NCBI RefSeq assembly: GCF_030272615.1
Contig: NC_081406.1
Coordinates: 113,303,783 to 113,367,782, forward strand
Origin: Cryptomeria japonica
Taxonomy: Eukaryota; Streptophyta; Pinopsida; Cupressales; Cupressaceae
DNA: 64,000 nt
Reading direction: 5' to 3'
Each line of letters opens with the position of its first letter. Position 1 is the stretch's first letter. Below, one piece after another: positions 1 through 9,100 of this stretch. The position numbers were made by a program, and so were the translations under genes. The notes beneath the pieces are model-generated. The model searched no databases. It was not told the origin of the DNA and worked only from the letters and a program-made list of their open reading frames with translations.

Positions 1-1260
1 TAGGTGCAAAAACCGGTTCTTCTTGAATCACTTCTTCTAGCTTCTTTTTCCACGCTTTCTTCATATCCGCTTGAAAAATTTCAACATCAATCTTTCCTTC
101 CAGAGTGACCGGTATATCATTTGATATATTCTTTCTCATCCTACAGAATCTTGCTGTATGACCTGGTTTGTTGCAATGATAGCAAACCATTCTAGGTGCT
201 CTCCAAGGTCCATTATTCATGTTTCTATTCTTCCTTCTGCATGTTGCAGTAGTGTAACCACTACCATGACAAATCAAATAGGTTTCCCTCCATCCGGTTG
301 CTGCTTGATAGCCACTGCTACCTGACTGATGATTATAGGTATTAAACCAATTTGGATTCCGGTTCCCAGAGGGTTCAAGAAAAACTCCTTGTCTCCTTTG
401 AGGATACCTTCCGGTGTTGTGCATGACAGACCTACATTCAAATGCTCTATGCCCAAACTTGTTGCATGCATAACAATTTCCATTGAATCTATTGGATCTA
501 GGCTTATTGTTTAGAAAATAAGGAAAGTTATTGTAAGCCTTATTTCTACAAACATTAGCAGTATGTCCTTCCTTGAGACAATTGAAGCAAAAGGTTTGAA
601 CTTTTTCTTACCTTTATCCTTTGATGTCGGTTGCTTCTTTGATGCTACATCTTTTTCTCCAAAGGTCTCACCTTCCTCATATTCAAAGAAACCATGTCCA
701 TTAGTATTCTTTACCGGTTTAGTTGATTCAATATTTTTCTCTAGCTTAGCAGCACTCTAATTGAATTTGGCAAGTATATCCTTTGATTTAGTGAGTTCCT
801 TGGTGATAGCAGCATTGGACTCCTTTAAGGTTGCATTCTCCAAAATAGCCATGTTTAGTTCACCTTGCATTTCCTCTTTTTCCACTTTACTCTCTTGGAG
901 ATGAGTGGTAAGTGCACTAATTTCTTGCTTTAGCTTGGAGATCTCATGATCTTTGTCTTTTACCAGATCTTTAGCTCTCCTCTAGTTCTCAAGCTCTTGA
1001 CACATTCTGATAGTCAGTCATTCGAGTTCCCTTCTTAGGTTGGCATTAGACTCATTCAGTTTTTCAACTTCTTCAACTAGGGCTTCCATGTCCGCTTCAT
1101 TAGAGGAACTATTTTCAGTTAGCTCCATCAATTACTCAACATGCTCTCTTCTTTTTGCTAGAGAAGCTTTATATTTCACTTTGAGTTCATCATAGGCTTG
1201 CTCAGTCTAAGTGAGCCGATGAGTAAGTTCCCTCACAATGTATTCCCCCATATCTCTTTC
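1..1260 (-). pseudogene. Gag with coiled coil and four zinc knuckles (E1)
   Basis: Gag packages element RNA into virus-like particles. Reading on the minus strand from about 1260, the first 160 or so codons are heptad-rich and charged (predicted coiled coil). Four CCHC-type zinc knuckles follow, at about 600-540 (CFNCLKEGHTANVC), 478-430 (CYACNKFGHRAFEC), 280-235 (degenerate: the first Cys and the His are both Tyr) and 180-135 (CYHCNKPGHTARFC). In-frame stops in the coiled coil are mostly TAG, and one frameshift near 600 separates the two halves, so this copy is dead. Four knuckles is unusual, since most copia Gags have one. The third knuckle is also damaged in X1. The frame runs off the window edge. 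Confidence 0.75.
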
Positions 1261-1286
1261 CAAGTGGTTAGATTTATAGAAATATT

Positions 1287-1299
1287 GGCTCTGATACCA
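1287..1299 (-). other. Primer-binding site, initiator tRNA-Met type (E1)
   Basis: On the minus strand this reads TGGTATCAGAGCC, the standard plant PBS complementary to the 3' end of initiator tRNA-Met. It lies 2 bp from the LTR edge. It fixes the orientation of E1 and marks the start of minus-strand DNA synthesis. Confidence 0.9.
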
Positions 1300-1301
1300 A
1301 T

Positions 1302-2513
1302 TGATGAATACTAAGAGGTGGGGGGGGGGTGGAGGGGTGAATTAGTATACCAAAACTTACTGAACTCAAACACTTAAACTGTTTAGCAGTAAACCGGTAT
1401 AATAGTTTTACTAACAAACTAGTTAACACAAATGCAAACCAAACAACAAATAAGGAATTCACCCACAGAAGCACAATCACCATAACACAAGATATTTTCA
1501 CATGGAAACCCAAATGGGAAAAACCACGGTGAGATGAAACTCACAAGTAACTATCTACAAAATAGTAATCAGACCGGTTAAGGTCAGACCAGTTAAGGTC
1601 ATACAATGTTCTTCACCAGAACAAATCCTGTTAGGAATCTCAATCTTTGTTAGGAGATAAGTCCAATTAAAGACTACCTTGTGAGAGGATTTTAGATCCA
1701 CAGTTGTGAACCACCTTGTTAGAGGATTTATAAAGGCTTTGCCAAGCCTACTCGGTTAAGGTTTTCAATACTTGTCGAAGATTTGAGTAATCAACAAGTG
1801 AGTGATCTAAATACTAGCATAGTATGCTTGGTTAGATCCTTGATAGCTCATTATTAATGCATTTCAGCATTACTTCAGTCTTCATTATATCCACACTCTA
1901 TTTCTTCTCACAAACCTAATCTTCTTCTATGATTGCACATGCAAAAACCTCATCAATCACCTAAACCCTAACAACTCGTAAAACCCTAGACATGATGTCC
2001 TTCAAAAGGAATATAATTTCATGTTGGTCCAATAGGATTATATTGCAAGTTCCTAGGTTCATTGCATCTAGACACATTTGGTAACATGACACAAAATCAC
2101 TATCAAAGTGTTAGTGGATGGTAACTCATCACAAAAATACCAGTTGGTAACTCATCACAGAGTATTACCAATTCATACAACTTTACCGATTACCGGTTGG
2201 TAACTCATCATAGAGTAATACCGGTTCAAATATTAAACCGATTACTGGTTTGTCAAAATGAAGACTGGGAAAAATTGATAACAACCGCTTTGTTTCTTCG
2301 AACCGCTTTGGGATCCTCAAACCACTTGAGGTCTTCATACCGCTTGAGATCGGTAAACACTTTCTGCAAAACACCGATAGTCTAAAGACTACTACATAAT
2401 ACTGGTTTGGAACAAATACTGGTTGAGCATAACTCATACATACAAAAAGTGATCTCAAATCAAGTGTGTGTCCATCAATGACAATCATAACATAATCAAC
2501 AAAAATGCCAACA
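1302..2513 (-). repeat. 5' LTR of E1
   Basis: On the plus strand it begins TGATGAATACTAAGAGG and ends TGCCAACA, so on the element strand it starts TGTTGGCA and ends with TCA next to the PBS. It has features common to plant copia LTRs: a G-rich tract near the 3' end (1318-1336, the complement of the C-rich motif before the LTR end) and the GTGGTTTTTCCC / GGTTTCCATGT block at about 1497-1535. Length is about 1,212 bp. The right boundary rests on the TG..CA rule and on X1 coding sequence resuming at 2514. Confidence 0.7.
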
Positions 2514-3167
2514 GTTATCAGCTATATTATCAATCTCCTTTTGTACCTTACTGATTTCCTTGTCTATATCTGTTGTCAAAATGTTTGTCTTGCATGTATC
2601 TCTATAGAGTTCCTTAAACTCCATTATTTTTTTGTTTAATGCCAGTAAAAGGGTACCAATGTGTCCCATGCACTTCTTTATTGTTTCATCAAATAATTTT
2701 TCTTTCTCTTTATTCATTTTCTCCTTAAATGTCTACTCATTTATTTGATCAATTGTCAAAATGTTGCCGGTGATGAATTTGGACAATGTGTCTAGTTGAC
2801 CTAAAGAATCTTTATTATCCACAATGCACTTTGTTGCTATCAATTTAAGAATAGGAATTGTGTCATCAATAGCCTTATAGGCTTGTGCATTATAGTCTGT
2901 GATTTTCATGATTGAGTCGAGTTAAACCTCTATCACATTTGTAGGTCAGAATTCTACCATTGAAGTACCAGATGTTTGCCCAACTGTTTTCACAATCTCC
3001 CTGTTGTCGGTTGTAGTAATAACCTTGCTTGTTTCGACCTCTGGTAGGTTAGTTTGTGTTTGCATTTCTACTAGAAAAGGTTTAGGCTTTTCATCTATTG
3101 CCGGTGGCACTGTTTTGGTTTGAACCTATACATCAACCTGTTTGTGTTCCTGTTTCTTAGTCTATGC
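2514..3167 (-). pseudogene. C-terminal continuation of the family X ORF
   Basis: The frame of the 793-codon ORF continues without a shift to 2514, interrupted only by stops (four TAG, one TGA, one TAA). It encodes a Thr/Glu/Val-rich linker and then a helical, Lys/Glu-rich segment (MNKEKEKLFDETIKKCMG at about 2717-2664). The same segment occurs in copy 2 at 62714-62215. The original protein was therefore at least about 1,010 codons long. E1 cuts it at 2513/2514. Confidence 0.65.
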
Positions 3168-5549
3168 CTAAGTGGGTTTCCATGTGCTCTCTACTGTCAT
3201 TTTTTCTAATGAAGTTTCAGTATGCACTGTCGGTTTCTCAGTTTTATCTACTGGTGCTTCTGATGGTTTCCCAGTGGTGTCCTCTACCAGTTTCTCTATT
3301 TTTATGCTAACATTAATCTCAACATCTACAGCCAGTGGCTTAGTAGCCATATCTTTCTTCTTATCCTCAGTGGTTTCTTTATCTACCACAATATTCACCT
3401 CTTGGGTGTCTATATTCATAGTATACAATATTTTTGACTCAGGATTTGTATCCTCTTGAGGAGTCTCCATACTTTCAGTTGTCGGTTGATTGTCAGCAGT
3501 ATGTGCAGGTGGAGTATCAAAAGGAGGTGGGGGTAAGTTATCAGTTATTTTTAGGCTTGGAGATCCACCTACCTTACCTTTTCCCTTATCCATGTCCTTT
3601 TGGTATACCCTAATGGTCTTGGGTCTTTTAAGTTCTTCTTGTTTCTCTTTTTCAACAAATAATATATCCCATAAATCTATTGTTTCTTCAGAAACTTCAT
3701 TCACTCTGCCTGCCATTAGTGCTACATGTCGGTGAGCGGTTGAAAATACTGTCCGGTTGGCCTCACTGATTAATTGGTTTATCTCATCAGGTGAGTTTAC
3801 TGGATGCACTACAAGTAATTTTTTAATTTTTATCTTCTTGTTCAGTTCAACAATAGCTACCCTTCTAGCTTCTAGTCTTCTGTATAAATCATTAGGTATT
3901 TCATCAACAATTTCCATCAAAAATTTCTTGTAAATATCCAAGTATGAAATTACACTATTTTGTATGCTTTCTCTATCATTAGTGGAAAGTGTGTTATATA
4001 GTTTGCTAATGTTTTTTAGCTTTCCATCCTCTGTTATTTCACTAAGGAGTTTGTCCAGTGGAGCAATATCTTGTTTTACCTTCTTCTTCTTTGGAGTCAA
4101 CTTCTTAACTGGAGGCCTAACTGCCTGTTGCTTTTGTCTTGTTTTCCTGGGTGTAGGTGAGGGTGTCAGTGAGGGTTTTCTTTTCCTTTCTACCCTTTTG
4201 AATACCACCAGTATATCACTCTCAGAAGAAGTTGCAACTGGTGAAAGATGAGCTTCCGGTTGAAGTCCTTCCAACTCACTTTCCTTGATACCAGTTTGCT
4301 TCAATACATCTTCCTTAATTTCTTTGGCTTGTCTAGTGCCTTTCCTTACTGTTTTTTCAACTTTCTTAACTCTTTTCTTAGACTGAATGCCACTCTCAAT
4401 TGTTTCTGCATTGCCAAATATTTTCTCATAGGGTTCCTTTGGTGCTTCAAGGAGGGCTTTTGCATAAGTTTCAATGATGTCATCATCTGTTTCATATCCC
4501 ATTTCAGTTACCCACATAGTTCTAGGGAGAACTGCCTCCATCCAGATTTCATCTTTCTTAATTATAAAACATATTTCCTTTTGATATTTGTCTACAATTG
4601 CCTGTGACAACCTTATTCTAGTCTTCATTCGAGCCTTCAGTGCTTGAAAATGTTCATTTATATTTTTTTCTCTGTCTTCTCCCATGTTGTTTAATAAATC
4701 CAATAGTTTCTTTCCTATCAGTATATCAAAGCCAAAATCTTTTCTACCAATACCAGGTACTTGCTTTGTAATGTATAGCATTAAACATACAAGCAAATTT
4801 TCAAATCTGAAAGTTCCTTTCTTATCTCCTTTGATCTTCTTCAGATTGTCTATTAATTCATCTTTAAGGCATTCACACACATCTATTCTAGCATTAACAT
4901 TAACCATGTCATATGCACTTTTAATACATAGGCTAGATACTGAGTTTAACCTATTTGCATGTGTAGCCTTGTAGCCTAAAATAATACCGACAAATCTAAA
5001 ATTGATGTCCTTCATATCATTGACCCTTAGAGACCTTTTCTCAAATGTTGCATCGGTTAGGTCCATTACAGTGTCATTTGAGACCCTTTTAGTTCTGTCA
5101 GGTCTGCTACCGGTGGAAGGTAACCTTGTTACTGCCCTAACTACTTCTTTGGTGATCCTATGGATGGAATCCAACCAAAATAATTCACCATGGACTCTGC
5201 TTAGGACTATTCTTATCACATCTTCAGGAAATTCAGGAATGCTAAGAATATCCACAAAACCTAGGGTTTCTACTACCTTGTGTTCTGGTTTGACATTACC
5301 ATTTACATCACAAATCACAGTCCTATACATGTTCTTGATTTCATCATCTCCTAATTCCTCTATATGACATTGTATGTATATTCTAGGATCCTCTGCATAA
5401 ACTACTCCCTTAGGTATTTTTGAGAATGCACCTATGGTATCATCCTTCTTCGCTATTTCAGGAATAAGTTTGAATACGGGTCTTGGGCACTTGATAACTT
5501 CAATCACAGTAGGGTTTGCAATAAATTCAGGTGTGGATGAGGAAGCCAT
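3168..5549 (-). CDS. Long unknown ORF of family X (793 codons, uninterrupted part)
   Basis: I do not recognise this protein. It starts at an ATG (MASSSTPEF) and is open for 793 codons in a window where most TE frames are broken. Residues 1-390 look globular and mixed alpha/beta, with an LPSTG motif at 143-147. Lysine-rich clusters lie at about 391-410 and 451-492, an alpha-helical segment at about 495-600, and a Pro/Thr/Glu-rich low-complexity tail from about 640. No DDE, DDH or YxDD catalytic pattern is visible. The reading frame continues past the stop at 3168 (see 2514-3167). The copy at 63408-63890 is clearly homologous over about 160 residues, which suggests the protein was under selection in the family. 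Position after gag suggests an accessory or structural role, but the function is unknown. Confidence 0.7.
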   Translation of the reverse strand: MASSSTPEFIANPTVIEVIKCPRPVFKLIPEIAKKDDTIGAFSKIPKGVVYAEDPRIYIQCHIEELGDDEIKNMYRTVICDVNGNVKPEHKVVETLGFVDILSIPEFPEDVIRIVLSRVHGELFWLDSIHRITKEVVRAVTRLPSTGSRPDRTKRVSNDTVMDLTDATFEKRSLRVNDMKDINFRFVGIILGYKATHANRLNSVSSLCIKSAYDMVNVNARIDVCECLKDELIDNLKKIKGDKKGTFRFENLLVCLMLYITKQVPGIGRKDFGFDILIGKKLLDLLNNMGEDREKNINEHFQALKARMKTRIRLSQAIVDKYQKEICFIIKKDEIWMEAVLPRTMWVTEMGYETDDDIIETYAKALLEAPKEPYEKIFGNAETIESGIQSKKRVKKVEKTVRKGTRQAKEIKEDVLKQTGIKESELEGLQPEAHLSPVATSSESDILVVFKRVERKRKPSLTPSPTPRKTRQKQQAVRPPVKKLTPKKKKVKQDIAPLDKLLSEITEDGKLKNISKLYNTLSTNDRESIQNSVISYLDIYKKFLMEIVDEIPNDLYRRLEARRVAIVELNKKIKIKKLLVVHPVNSPDEINQLISEANRTVFSTAHRHVALMAGRVNEVSEETIDLWDILFVEKEKQEELKRPKTIRVYQKDMDKGKGKVGGSPSLKITDNLPPPPFDTPPAHTADNQPTTESMETPQEDTNPESKILYTMNIDTQEVNIVVDKETTEDKKKDMATKPLAVDVEINVSIKIEKLVEDTTGKPSEAPVDKTEKPTVHTETSLEKMTVESTWKPT

Positions 5550-5928
5550 AGTTATAAATACCTCAATCTGCCTTTAGGATGAGTTCTTGGATGAACTGCT
5601 TCAGTTTTTTGCTAAGGATGCCCTCACTTGGGAATTTTCACGCTCTCAAAGATTTGAATGCTCAGTGAATGAAAAAGGAGTCAAAACACTTACTTTATAA
5701 TGTTATTTTCTCCAACTACCACATTTAATGCTTGCTGGTTAAGTCACAACTTAACTCATCTGTCGATAAAGAAGTGATTCAACTTCTCACCATCAACTGA
5801 GGGTATAATAGCATGTTTTTCAATTTGTTGCCAACCCCTCAAAGGATTTTCCTTCAGTTAGATGAAGAGTTTCCTACCAGTGGAGTGATACTTTGTTCTG
5901 CCAGTGGAGGAGTATTGCCATCAACATT
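5550..5928 (-). other. Spacer between gag and the long ORF of X1
   Basis: No ORF or protein similarity seen. It would hold the sequence that allows the second ORF to be translated (spliced leader, internal initiation or readthrough), but no splice or frameshift signal can be identified by eye. Confidence 0.4.
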
Positions 5929-6513
5929 CTAATCTGACTTTCTCAACCATTGCTTTGAGAATTCTTGCTTTACCTCTTCAACCTTTTCTTTACCTTTCAA
6001 GCTAGGACCTTTGTTATTTGTCGGTGATGCCTTACTTCTACAAAATTTTGCAATATGTCCAATCTTGTTACAAGCATAACAAGACACATTGTTTTTCTGA
6101 ATAGTTTTCCCATATCCTATGTTGATTTGTGTTCTGATTTGATTAGATAAGTGTCCAAATCGTCCACAAACATAACATCTTACATTTATTTTGCAATTTT
6201 CTGAATTATGGCCAACTTTGTTGCATTTAGAGCATTGATCGGTGGGTATATTAGTGTTTTGATAATTTCTAGATCTACATTGATTTTCTCTATGACCATA
6301 CTTGTTACAGTTAAAGCATTTCCCATTAAATTTGTAAGCATTCGGTTGTCTTATCGGTTTACTATGATCATGATTGTTTGCAGTACCAGAGCTTTCACCA
6401 ATTTCAAATCCAAGGCCATTTGTATCACTATTTGGTTTTTGATTCTTCAGCATGTCATAAAGCTCTTCTAAATATTTCTTGAATTTTTCTTTGTGTTGAT
6501 TTGCAACAGCCAT
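5929..6513 (-). CDS. Gag C-terminal part with four zinc knuckles (X1)
   Basis: This 194-codon frame encodes the nucleocapsid part of Gag. Four zinc knuckles are visible in order: CFNCNKYGHRENQC, CSKCNKVGHNSENC, CYVCGRFGHLSNQI (the last Cys is Ile) and CYACNKIGHIAKFC. A Lys/Glu-rich tail follows. The upstream coiled-coil half (6557-6967) lies in another frame, so one frameshift near 6560-6600 separates them and the ATG at 6513 is probably not the original start. Architecture and the weak third knuckle match E1 gag, so the two are related. The role is RNA binding and packaging. Confidence 0.75.
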   Translation of the reverse strand: MAVANQHKEKFKKYLEELYDMLKNQKPNSDTNGLGFEIGESSGTANNHDHSKPIRQPNAYKFNGKCFNCNKYGHRENQCRSRNYQNTNIPTDQCSKCNKVGHNSENCKINVRCYVCGRFGHLSNQIRTQINIGYGKTIQKNNVSCYACNKIGHIAKFCRSKASPTNNKGPSLKGKEKVEEVKQEFSKQWLRKSD

Positions 6514-6556
6514 TTCACTCTCCAGGATTCCTTTCTATCTCATGAGTTCATTTGTG

Positions 6557-6967
6557 TCATTTTTGTATATGCATCAAATTTGTCTTCAACATATCATTTT
6601 CATGACTAAGTCTTGTGTGGTCATTTCCAGCATCATTCAATCTTCTAACCAAGTCATCTTCATTCTTCTTTCTATCTTCAATTTCTTTACAAAATCTCAT
6701 AGTCATATCTTGCATCTCATTCTTCATTGTACTATTTTCTTGTATCAGTTTGTTCACCAAATCATTAAGAGTTTCATTTTCATCATTATCATTCTGCATC
6801 TTTTCACAAAGTTATCTTCTCTTATTCCTTGCAGTAGTGAGGTTTTCTTGAAGTCCTTGAATGCTATCCTATGCAGCCTTTAGATCATCTTCAAGTTTGA
6901 TATTTTTCACCTTTTCTGCATCATAGTCTAAAAGAGTTGTTTCTAATTGCTTTCTTAAGTTTTCCAT
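6557..6967 (-). pseudogene. Gag N-terminal coiled-coil region (X1)
   Basis: Begins at an ATG at 6967 (MENLRKQLETTLLDY), about 55 bp after the PBS, a normal position for a gag start. The sequence is heptad-rich and charged (about 135 codons), typical of a coiled coil for particle assembly. Two in-frame stops (near 6869 and 6812) and a frameshift before 6513 break the link to the zinc-knuckle half. No UBN2-type copia Gag fold is recognisable here. Confidence 0.6.
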
Positions 6968-7020
6968 CTCTACCGATGTCAAGATCTTCCTCAAGCTCTT
7001 AGGATTTTGAAAAGAGAGGA

Positions 7021-7036
7021 CCAGGCTTTGATGCCA
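7021..7036 (-). other. Primer-binding site of X1 (mutated tRNA-Met type)
   Basis: On the minus strand it reads TGGCATCAAAGCCTGG. It differs from TGGTATCAGAGC at two positions, both transitions. It lies 2 bp from the LTR edge at 7039. Confidence 0.75.
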
Positions 7037-7038
7037 TT

Positions 7039-7835
7039 TGTTAGGATTCCCAAACATACTGAGAGGGGGGGTGAATCAGTATCTGACTGGTATAAGAATT
7101 TACTTGAATTATAACATGAAAAGTATATCAAAACTGTGTACCGGTAAACCAAAAATAATGCAGTAAATAAGAACAACAACCACAACATAAGAGACACACC
7201 ATAACACAATATTTTTAAAGAGGAAACCCGGTGTGGGAAAAACCTCGGTGGGATTCGTGACTCACAATATTCACTTACCAGCCAATAAGAGAATAATACC
7301 TGTTTATAATAGGGGCCTGCACATGCAGGAAGGCCAAGTGCCTAGAGCTCACTGCTCAGTTACAAAAGAAGTCACACTGACTTACAAAAATGGATTATAC
7401 AAATCCAATGTCTTGTACTACTTCAAATCAACATCTCCTATGCCAGATTCAGTACCGGTTTAAGCTCTATAGTATTCATAAACCCTTATTTAATATCTGC
7501 CTTATAATTTGCATATTAGGTCTACTTTAGTATTTTCATATCCATCTCTTAAATGTTCTACAATGATCTCATACTTATATGAGTCATATTACAATCTAGC
7601 AAGTCGGCTTACAAATGATTTTACAATTAATTACAAAATATAATTATACAAAATTCCTATCGGCCAGGGTGTCGGTAATCTTCCTTTTTGGTGCCGGTGA
7701 TCTGTATGTTGGTGTAGAGTCTATCGGTGTCGGTGCCTATGTCTGCCTACCGGTATCACATGATTGTAAGGTTTCCATCAATGACAATACCTTCAATCAC
7801 CTACAATTTCTCATTGGAGTGTGCATTTACCAATA
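7039..7835 (-). repeat. 5' LTR of X1
   Basis: About 797 bp. Plus-strand start TGTTAGGATTCCCAAACA; the right end reads ACCAATA where the second copy has CCAACA, so the terminal CA has become TA. It aligns along its length with the LTR at 61003-61778. It includes a run of G at 7071-7077 (the C-rich motif before the LTR end) and the GGAAACCCGGTGTGGGAAAAACC block at 7221-7243. Confidence 0.8.
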
Positions 7836-8505
7836 GTGAGCTCTAGGCAGTGTGCCTGAATGCATGTGCATTCCCCATTATAATATTTTCACATACTACT
7901 ACAGAGTGTCATCTTACTATGGGTAGGTTCCCATCGTGGTTTTTCCCATAAGTAGGTTTTCCACTTCAAAAATCTCGGTGTTGTGTGTTGTGCTATTAAT
8001 TTGCTTATCTATCTATTGTTGCAGTTTATAAGTTTTGTTTTGAAGTTTAATTATTGATATTTTCACTAGGCATTTTTCCTACAGATACATTTATTTACTT
8101 GAGAGACAAGTTAGGGGTATCCACCCCTCCTGATGAGAACTAGATGCATTGAGTTTCATCGATCTAATGGTTTTTAGAGCCTTATTATTTTATCCAGATT
8201 GATGAGTTGGTGTTGCTCCTCTTCTGGAGTAGTTTGTGTTTTGGGAGAGAGATTTCTGAGATTTCTGGTTATGTGCTTTTAGGGGGAGAGAGTTTCATTT
8301 TCTATTTTGGAGATCTTTAGCATTGCTGTTAAAGGGGGAGAGAGTTTGGTTTTCTATTTTGGAGATCTTTGGCATTGTTTTCAAAGGGGGAGAGAGATCA
8401 TGTGAAAAACTTCATTATCTATCTTGATCTTAGGGGGAGTTTGCTGGTGATATCTTTTTTCTTTGCATTGACTATTTTTCACATTCATATGTTGTCATCA
8501 ATGCC

Positions 8506-8517
8506 AAAGGGGGAGAT
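8506..8517 (+). other. Polypurine tract of the copia remnant
   Basis: AAAGGGGGAGAT lies directly before the 3' LTR start at 8519, as expected for the plus-strand primer. Further G-rich repeats (GGGGGAGAGAG) at about 8281-8396 resemble extra purine tracts. Confidence 0.7.
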
Positions 8518-8518
8518 T

Positions 8519-9100
8519 GTTGGATATGGTTGTTCATTACTGTTGCTAATATATGTTGTTTTCATTGATGTCAACACATTCTTGTGATTTATTCTGGTGA
8601 GATTGGGAAGATTTTCTAATTTGGTTTTGTAGTTTGGTTTTGTTGATCACTATTTTGCAGAATCCAGTATTTCCTCCGGTCTATTCGAGTGTGATCAGAT
8701 CTAGTGTTGAGACTTTGGGATATTATTCTGGATGATCCTATGTATCTTCATTTTAGATGGTTCATGATTTTGTACCTTGCAAGTTATCTTTCTTCATGCC
8801 AGTTCCTAATTGGTTATGTTATTGAACTTCTAGACGTTGATAGATGAAGATTTGAAAAGTGACGTTGGTGCAACTGTTTCAGATGATTCTAACGTGCTTT
8901 CTAGTGTTTCCTAGTCATTTCTTATTTTTTTTGGTGATCCACATTGATAGTCGTGCGATTTTTTGGTGATTTTTATCAATTGGTATTGATTTTCATGTTA
9001 TGCGATATTTCTAGTGGTGTATCGTGTTGCAGTTGATCTTGGCATGATTTTCGGTGGATGTGATCGTTTGGGAATTTGAATTAGGTCCATGCTATGTAAC
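8519..9100 (+). repeat. Truncated 3' LTR of the copia remnant
   Basis: Starts TGTTGGATATGG and aligns with the LTR at 56980 for about 580 bp. It ends at GCTATGTAAC, where the gypsy LTR begins. The five bases before the break (GTAAC) would be the gypsy target-site duplication, but the partner is not in the window. Confidence 0.7.

Larger units (their letters stand above)
1..2513 (-). mobile_element. LTR retrotransposon E1 (5' LTR, PBS and gag; 3' part outside window)
   Basis: Minus-strand element entering the window from the left. Reading down from 2513 it has a 5' LTR (2513-1302), a tRNA-Met type PBS (1299-1287) and a gag reading frame to position 1. The right edge lies inside the long ORF of element X1: X1 coding sequence stops at 2514 and LTR sequence ending TGCCAACA begins at 2513. 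E1 therefore appears to have inserted into X1. No pol is visible within the window, so whether E1 is autonomous cannot be judged. Confidence 0.8.
2514..7835 (-). mobile_element. Pol-less LTR retrotransposon, family X copy 1 (X1)
   Basis: Minus-strand element read from right to left: 5' LTR (7835-7039), PBS (7036-7021), gag (6967-5929), a 379-bp spacer, then a long ORF (5549 down to 2514) where E1 interrupts it. The visible internal region has no protease, integrase, reverse transcriptase or RNase H. The second copy (61003-64000) shows that the ORF runs almost to the polypurine tract and 3' LTR, so pol was not simply lost with the left end. I infer a non-autonomous family mobilised in trans. 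The outer right end lies in the LTR of an older plus-strand copia (7836 onward). Confidence 0.75.
7836..9100 (+). mobile_element. Internally deleted plus-strand copia remnant
   Basis: Three parts of one copia survive. 7836 to about 8055 is the end of the 5' LTR (matches 57943 onward). About 8066-8146 encodes the end of pol (TFIYLRDKLGV) ending in a natural stop. 8519-9100 is the start of the 3' LTR (TGTTGGATATGG). All of gag and most of pol are missing. The 3' LTR is cut at 9100/9101 by a gypsy LTR, and the 5' LTR is cut at 7836 by element X1. The related copy at 56980-59361 gives the alignment frame. Confidence 0.75.

Noticed and set aside
1287-1299. tRNA-Met gene fragment
   Set aside because: Only the 3' end complement is present, and it sits at an LTR edge; it is a primer-binding site, as at 19969, 30132 and 33145.
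3172-5367. Several plus-strand ORFs of 80-121 codons
   Set aside because: All lie antisense to the 793-codon X ORF and are hydrophobic Ser/Phe/Leu-rich shadows.
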